NCBI GenBank assembly: GCA_003586115.2
Contig: QVOM02000023.1
Location: 3,785,284 to 3,849,283, forward strand
Length of the DNA: 64,000 bases
Reading direction: 5' to 3'
From: Salvator merianae
Lineage: Eukaryota; Chordata; Lepidosauria; Squamata; Teiidae
The position numbers and the translations under genes are program-made. The first letter of the stretch is position 1. Each line of letters starts with the position of its first letter. Of this stretch, positions 58,101 through 64,000 are shown one piece after another. A model generated the notes under the pieces. It made no database searches, was not told the origin of the DNA, and saw only the letters and a program-made list of their open reading frames with translations.

Positions 58101-60559
58101 GTATGGAGAAGAACTCTCCTCTGGAATCCTGCTTGAACGTTCCGTGGCTGCAAAACGTCTTTCTACTTCCCAAGGAGAAGGAATATTTTGGAGGGAGAAA
58201 AAAAAACACTTGAAGATATATATGGAAATCCTTTTCAAAACCCTAAATGCCTTCCTGCACTCCATATTTACACACACAGCAGTGCAGACAATAATAGGAA
58301 AACATATTTATCTGTTTCCACTGCTTCAGGATTTCTCTACCCGCTAAGACCTTCAATACCATTTTAACGCACTCTTTTAATGCCTTTTAAGAAAGACAAT
58401 CATGGAACCATTTAAATGTTCAATTCTGGCTACTTTCCAATACGCGGCATTAAAAACAGTTGGGTTACCATGGTTGAAATCAGGGCAATCAGAATGGCAA
58501 AGTTAGATGGCATTAGATGGCAAAGTCCAGTTTCACCCAACTCTTGGAGAAATGTTTAGGCAGATCTTAGACTCATGATCAAGAAATGGTTGAATACTGG
58601 ACATACTCAGCCAACAACTGTGCAATTTCTTCATCCAGAGCGTGTCTCTTGCATTTTAGCTCTTCAATTTCTTGCTGCAGCGTCTCCCTGTCAGCTGGTG
58701 GACAAGTCCTTGGTGATGGAACCTGTTAAGGGGAGATGGGGTTTTCCATTCATTATTTCAGCACCGGCCAAATTGTGAAGAAGCTCCATATCAGGAACCT
58801 TGTTTATCTCCTGGCAGGAGAGCAACGTGATTACTCAACAAACACAAAGAAAAAGCCACAGGGATGGTAAACAAAATCAGTCCCGCCCAGTTCATAATTT
58901 CAGTAAGATGCTTTGTAATTTTAACTCTGTCAAGAGTTGCAGGAATTCAGTCTCTACAATGCCAGTATTCGTTTGTAAAAAATAATAAAGGTAATAATTT
59001 TAGGTTTCCAATCACCACAGTTGCCAAGAAAAACCTTTAAAATGACATTGTAGCACTTGAGAGGGCCTTGTCTGTGGTGGCCTCCCCAGAATTGGATTAG
59101 CCTCCCAGTGGCCAATTTTATAAGGCTTTTGGTACCTGATTAAAACTTACCTCTTCACCTGGGCCTTTGACTCAAAGGCTGCATCCAGATGTCACTTACT
59201 TGTTCCGCTATATTTGGCTATTCCAGAATAAAGCATAGGTATTCTGGAATATCCATGTCTTATTCTGGAATATACAAATATAGTGGAATAAATAAGTGAC
59301 ATCTGGATGCAGTCATGGTTTCCTCCGAATGTAGCCCTGCCAGGGAGGAAGAGGTGGGCCACTGTGTGAGACAGGATGCTGGACAAGATGGGCTGTGGCC
59401 TGATCCAGCTGGGCTCCTCATAATTCATGGAGGTCAGGTGTATCAATGGCTACTAGAATGGATGCCAAGGTACCACCTCCAGGTTGAGAGAGAGGCAGGA
59501 TGCCTCCAAAGGCCATTTGCAGGGAGTTGAGACCAGGTGAAGGTTTTGCCTTCATCTCCTGCTTGAGATGCCCAGAAACAATTGGTGGGCCACTGTGTGA
59601 AACAGGATGCTGGACTAGATGGGCTGATCCAGCATAGTTTCTTTTATGTTCTTAGGAGCCTTCTAATCTGGATTATGTCCCATCTGGTGCAGACGGGTGT
59701 GCCTCCCTAGTTTACACCAGACTGTGGACAGAAGAGGCCTTGAAGAGGACTGCAGGGAACCATCATTCACATTACAGGTAAGTACGGATAGACTCATAAT
59801 TCCTCATTCCTTCAAGTATAAGCGATGCTGCTGAAAATGGAAACAAGACTATTTCTGGGCGTGTGAATGCAAAGCAACTCTTATCTCCGAAGCAAAAAAC
59901 CCGGAGCAAAATGCTCAACAGCTACAGTGCTGCTCCGAAGGCGGAAAGAGGCATTTGGCGTGTGAATACTTACTGGACTCTTAAATTTAGCGTTGCAGTT
60001 TCTCTGAGTTCCAATGGGAGTCCTAAAGCTGAAAGAAAGAAACCGAGTCAGCCTGATTTAAGCACTTTTTAAAAATCAAAGTGGGCTCCTCTGCGTGCTG
60101 CTTGACTTCAAACTCGATTATCGCTCACCACTCGACATGCAGAGCTGATGGAAACCGGAGTCAAACCGCATCCAAAAGCTACAGTTCCCCCTTTGCTTTC
60201 AGTTGTGCATAGACTGCGAGGAAGGGGAAATTCCAAACCTGGGGAGCTGTGAGTCCAGAAATCTCTGATCAATTTATTTATTACAGTCAAAGACTCAACG
60301 AATTAGATCTAAAAGGAAAGCACAGATGCTGTACACCCAGTTATAGGGCATCAAAGGATTGCAAGAATCATGACGGGGCAGGGATTAAAGCCGAATTGTA
60401 CCTCCGGAGAAAGGGTCTAGACGGGGGTTGTCTGCCTGCTGATGGACTCTGCTCCCGAATCTTATCCAAAGGACTTGCTGCATCTTCTGATTTCTCTAGG
60501 ACGCCTTTCAAATTAGGAGAATTCTGCAATAATTCACCACCACCGCCTCCTCCTTGCAT
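55155..60559 (-). CDS. SWI5: DNA repair protein SWI5 homologue
   Basis: Small coiled-coil partner of SFR1/MEI5; the complex stimulates RAD51 strand exchange in homologous recombination. Five exons on the minus strand: 60559-60402 (ATG at 60559), 60028-59974, 58722-58607, 56861-56767 and 55219-55155 (TAG at 55157-55155). All junctions are GT/AG and in phase, giving 162 residues. Exon 1 is Gly/Ser/Pro-rich and of low conservation. Exons 2-3 join as FKSPVPSPR. Exon 3 holds the coiled coil LQQEIEELKCKRHALDEE. Exons 4-5 carry the family core GYSLDELDDHISLLHEYND and the tail GVTTKELYPEFDLDIND. Exon 1 was chosen because it is the only upstream frame whose donor (GTACAA at 60401) supplies the phase needed by exon 2; further in-frame Mets upstream lie in a GCATT repeat. 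Two ZNF143-like motifs overlap the start. Exon 1 is less certain than the rest. Confidence 0.9.
55751..56268. mobile_element. Non-autonomous DNA element, family E (copy 3)
   Basis: Begins GGCTGTTTTCGCACT and ends AAGTGCAAATAGGCCC. It lies in the last SWI5 intron. Confidence 0.6.
56492..56703 (-). mobile_element. CR1 LINE 3' fragment
   Basis: Begins AGAATCATAGAATCCTAGAG and contains AGGATTCACTAAACCATCCC, in reverse orientation. It ends about 60 bp from SWI5 exon 4. Confidence 0.9.
57771..57866. repeat. Telomere-like hexamer array
   Basis: Twelve exact AAGCCT units (57771-57842) followed by four AAACCT units (57843-57866). On the minus strand these read TTAGGC and TTTAGG, one base away from the vertebrate TTAGGG. 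The plus frame gives a (KP)n run that is not a protein gene. Confidence 0.97.
59178..59313. mobile_element. Palindromic MITE, family B (copy 2)
   Basis: Ends GGCTGCATCCAGATGTCACT and AGTGACATCTGGATGCAG are complementary. About 136 bp. Confidence 0.88.
59320..59660 (+). repeat. L2-type LINE tails
   Basis: GGATGCTGGACAAGATGGGC, ATGGCTACTAGAATGGATGCC and a final CTTTTATGTTCTTA. Two overlapping tail units. Confidence 0.75.
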
Positions 60560-60645
60560 GCTGGGATGTGTAGGCGGGGAGAAAGGACTTTTTAAAAAAA
60601 AAAAAAAATTCATTGCATTGCATTGCATTCTGGGACTTGCAGGCT
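60552..60645 (-). promoter_or_regulatory. SWI5: SWI5 5' region with two ZNF143/STAF-like motifs and a GCATT repeat
   Basis: On the minus strand, CTGCAAGTCCCAGAATGCA (about 60623-60643) and CCTACACATCCCAGCATGC (about 60555-60574) both resemble the SBS element ACTACAATTCCCAGAATGC. A short GCATT repeat and an A/T run lie between them. The second motif contains the chosen SWI5 start codon, so transcription may begin lower than drawn. Confidence 0.45.
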
Positions 60646-60955
60646 GTTTAATTCACCGGGTTTTTCAAAACTTGCTGGTATGAATCAGAAGATTTTTTTT
60701 TTTTCCAGCGCAGCTTCTGTGATGCACAACCTCAGCTGCCAGGAGGTACCTCAGTTAAAAACAAGAAAAAGAAAATTTGCCAAACAAAAATTCCCAAACT
60801 CTACTTTTGCAATTAATCGAAGGGAGAGGTAGGCATGCTGCTCAAGTATGGGGAAACAATTCTGCTGGATAATGTTTTTTATTGATTTGTTTTTGTTTCC
60901 TCTCCCGTTTTGCTTTAAATAAATAAATAAGACCCTAGCATCAAGATTGAGAGCA

Positions 60956-61148
60956 GCTGTAGCTCAGTGATAGAGCAAACCGCCTGGAAAGCGGAGAGTC
61001 ACTGGTTCGATCCCCAGATTCTCCTCAGAAGTAGGCAATGGCAAACCACTCCTGTATCTCTGCCAAGAAAACTGCATAGAGGGGTCTATGCAGTCAACCA
61101 GAAGCCGCCCACGACTTGGTGGTACCCAACCAGCATCAAGAAGCACTG
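60956..61148 (+). mobile_element. tRNA-derived SINE
   Basis: The head AGCTGTAGCTCAGTGATAGAG has a B box GGTTCGATCC. The body contains TAGGCAATGGCAAACCACTC and CTGCCAAGAAAACTGCATAG. A preceding ATAAATAAATAA run and the body show it is a SINE, not a tRNA gene. Confidence 0.85.
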
Positions 61149-61538
61149 AACCCCCTCCATGTACAGAAACTTCGGGCCCTGGAATTAACCATCCAATTAC
61201 ATCGATTGATTATTTTTTTTGAGCTTTTTATAAGGCACCCCCTCCCAAAGGAAGTCATTACAATTGCAGCTCCAGAGATAACACTGCAAATAGCATCGAA
61301 CAAAATAAAAAGGCCCAGGGGGTGGTTTAGCCTTGCCTTTGCACCTATAAATTCTACATATCATAAGAAGGGACCCACTTGCTTGTTCCCCCCCACACAC
61401 TTTACGATTGGTGCTTAGGGAAACCATGGCGAGTTCCTTGCCAAGCAAAATGTTACCAAAATCCTTTTCATTCATTCCCCACCGATCTCTGCTCCCATGT
61501 TGCTCAACTGCTAGAACATCTTCTCCAGGAAATACTCA

Positions 61539-61705
61539 GGGCCCAGTCACACCTAAGTTTTAATCCAGCTTCAGTCCACTTTCAGAGTGAGAGGACACAT
61601 CAGTGAAGTAATAAGGTGTTTTCTTTCGGTGTTATCTAACTCAGAAAATCCTCCTTTGGGTTAAGTGATGTGGAAAGAAAATGATTAGTCCCTTTGCCAT
61701 TAGAC
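61539..61705. mobile_element. Palindromic MITE, family A (copy 6, right arm truncated)
   Basis: Begins GGGCCCAGTCACACCTAAG, as in the other copies, but stops after the inner arm; the right terminal repeat is missing. Confidence 0.75.
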
Positions 61706-64000
61706 TCAGCTTAATACTGTAATTAACAGTATTACTGATAGTCATTGACTATAGTATTCTGTAGTTTAATCTCATTTCTTTGTTCATTTTTTGGGGTGGG
61801 ACATCCACAGACATTAAAAAAACCACTTCACCGCATGCTTGAAGGTGGTAGCATGCGGACACTAGTGCTCCCATCCCACCTCCAATCCACATTAAAAACT
61901 CATTATCTGGCCTTTAATGGGGATTAGAAGCACCAGTGTGTAGACATGAGCAAAACAAGTTTGGGTTCGAACTGGTTCAAATCAAATGGTGTGTTTGAAC
62001 CGAACATCCTGTCTGTTTGAAAACACAGTTCGAATGTGAACTGGGTGAAGGGGTGTTCTAATGAATCTAGCAAACCCACCCTGTTCAATTGAGGTTCGAA
62101 GGTGTTCGAATCGAACCAAACACCCTGCGGTTCGAAGAAAAAAAAAATTTTTTCCTTCGAACCACACACAAAGAGATAGTAGCTATTTTTGAGACACTTT
62201 TTTTTACTACTGCGAACGCCACGGATCTTGGTTTTGGTCCCGGGCAGGCATAGCCAACTGCATCAGTGGGACCCCCAGGGACCCTGCATTAGTAGCTCAG
62301 GGCAGTATTTGTGGTGTCATGGCAGCCTTAAACCGCCTCGGTGAGCCTGAACTTTGACCAGTGTGGCCTGTAGCGGCGAAAGCCCCCCGAAATAGCCACA
62401 GCGCTGCTCCTGCCTGGGCCCAACCCAACTCAGTCCACAGCAAAAAAAAAAGGGGGGGGAAGAGTACAAGTATTGCAAAAGAGGGAAGGAAGACCCTTGA
62501 GGAGCAGCGACCCCCTTTGTGCAGCCTTCGCAGGAGAAGAAAAGCTAACCGAGGCAGGAAGAGCAGTTTTTTTGCTGACCTGAGTTGCGAGTGGCTGCAG
62601 TGTTTCTTTCTAGTAGTTGCTCTGTGCCTCTCTGGCTATGTCCAGCCAGGCAGAGCTGCAGTACAGAGCGCAGGGGGTCCCGGAAGGGGAGGGGAGAGGA
62701 GGCGGGAGAGTCTTTCATGCCTGGCAACATGAAAGGGAGGGAAGCCATTTCGCCTTCTCTCAGCCCCCCCTTAACTGGCACCTTGGGAACAGTGAAACTG
62801 GGGGCAGGGGGATTGAGGATCACTTTGTTCTTGCTGGGGGGGGGGGAGGGAACCAGGGTCTGCTTCAAATACTTTTGTGGACCCTAGTTGGACTGGCAAT
62901 ATGCCTTTCCTCCCTTTCATGTCGGAAGACATGCAAAACTTTCCCCCTCCCCTCAGAAACAATGATGCCCTCTCCCCAATAAAAAATGAAGGCCCAGACC
63001 ACAAGCATGAGCAAGACAAAAGGTAAAACCTTCACCACCTGTTCTCAATTCCTTGCAAATGGCTCTTAGAGGCATCCTGCCTTTCTTTTAAACCTGGAGA
63101 CAGTATCTAGACATCAATTCTAGATAAGAACCTAAGAGGAGCCCTGCTGAATCTGGCCACAGCCCATCTAGTCCAGCATCCCATCTCACCCAGTGGCCCA
63201 CCGATGGCTTCTGGGCATTCTCAAGCAGAAGACGAAGGCAAACCTTCACTTGCTCTTGACTCCCTGCAAATGGCCTTCAGAGGCATCCTGCCTGTCTCTT
63301 GTGAGGGCTGAGAAGCCAAATGGAGTCTTGTGAGGAGGATTATGGGAGTTCGGAGCAATATACAGAGTGCATTTCAGCTTGAGCAAAAAGAAGAATGTGC
63401 ACAGCTAAGCATGAAGCGCTGGGAACTAATAGATAACATGAATTTAGTAGCAGAAGAAGTTACTCTTGAAGTCTTGAAGCAGAGAAAGCTCTTTGTTCTA
63501 GCTTGACTTGTTATTTGAGGCCCTAATGTATCCAGTTAGTGATATTACGCTTTCTTTATGTTTTTGAATATACAACACTCTCCACCCTAGAGGCAGCATC
63601 TAGGCTTCCATTCTAATAGCCATTGATACACCTGTCCTCCATGAATTTGTCCAGCTCCCAAAAGAGCCCTCCCAGGAACATCAAAGACTGAGAACTTTTG
63701 TTCCTGGCCTTCAAAGCCTTGGCACTGCCTCTGAGATCCGGTTTCAGGTGGAATGGGACATCCGAATATGACAGGCCTATCCTGCTGAAACCACAACCCA
63801 TCCCAGCGTGGCACGGGTTGTTGCTTGTTCTGGGACAGGGCGTGCGGAAAGGGCCAAAGTTTGGTGCTTCCCTGAAAATTTGCCTAGGGATGAAGTCATA
63901 TATGCACACAGAAAATGAAGGAAGTGTCACCCACAAAAGGTCATTTAAAAGAATAATCATGATCTGAATAAAATCACTATCTGAATTACATCTCACTTCA

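Larger units (their letters stand above)
60646..64000. other. Right-hand intergenic region
   Basis: No gene recognised. GOLGA2, expected next to SWI5 by synteny, shows no readable exon here. The region holds a SINE (60956-61148), a truncated family A MITE (61539-61705), a GTTCGAA-rich patch (61935-62165), a GC-richer stretch with unconvincing frames (62200-62990) and reverse L2-type tails (63010-63310, 63590-63660). Confidence 0.55.

Noticed and set aside
60956..61030. tRNA-like sequence
   Set aside because: SINE head; shares its body with copies at 4889 and 11640.
62361..62982. Arg/Lys-rich frames in a GC-richer block, considered as GOLGA2 exon 1 or a new gene
   Set aside because: No GOLGA2 N-terminal text, no clear splice donor, and three overlapping open frames typical of GC-rich DNA.
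1..64000. CRISPR arrays, operons, phage or bacterial systems
   Set aside because: The window is clearly vertebrate nuclear DNA with spliced genes; the tandem arrays lack unique spacers.

Overview
This is vertebrate nuclear DNA, most likely from a squamate reptile (probably a lizard). The genes have many small exons with GT/AG splice sites and are closest, from memory, to amniote orthologues. The introns are full of CR1 LINEs, an L2/CR1-clade LINE with (..TTATGTTCTTA) tails, tRNA-headed SINEs and many short fold-back DNA transposons, a mixture typical of squamates. No bacterial or viral genes were seen. There is one assembly gap (24764-24915).

Four protein genes and one tRNA gene are readable. 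From left to right: SLC27A4 (minus strand, 10 coding exons from 12183 down to 1919, with the 3' end outside the window); a CpG-rich probable promoter region at about 24.4-25.6 kb; an intron-containing tRNA-Arg(TCT) at 25939-26030; COQ4 (minus, 43.2 to 31.5 kb); TRUB2 (plus, 43230-53302, 8 exons, intact 333-codon frame); SWI5 (minus, 60559 to 55155, 5 exons, intact 162-codon frame). From memory, this order and relative orientation is that of human 9q34.11 in mirror image, including the tRNA-Arg-TCT next to the SLC27A4 promoter. GOLGA2, the next gene expected to the right, is not visible.

The most interesting item is an extra coding block in TRUB2 intron 6 (about 49756-50077, plus strand). It has a good splice acceptor, a GC-rich body, a single-pass membrane segment and its own AATAAA. 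I recognise it as the conserved C-terminal part of UQCC4 (C16orf91/CCSMST1), a mitochondrial complex III assembly factor, a gene that lies on another chromosome in human. Its acceptor phase also matches the phase at which TRUB2 exon 6 ends, so an in-frame TRUB2-UQCC4 splice form is formally possible. COQ4 and TRUB2 start head to head within about 50 bp of each other, so three mitochondrial-function genes would share this locus.

The non-genic sequence holds two minisatellites (21-bp and 24-bp units), a telomere-like hexamer array (TTAGGC/TTTAGG on the minus strand), several microsatellites, at least five families of palindromic non-autonomous DNA elements (one with six copies), tandemly repeated LINE tails and a U2 snRNA fragment. 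Gene and family assignments rest on remembered protein sequences and readable motifs; no database search was possible.
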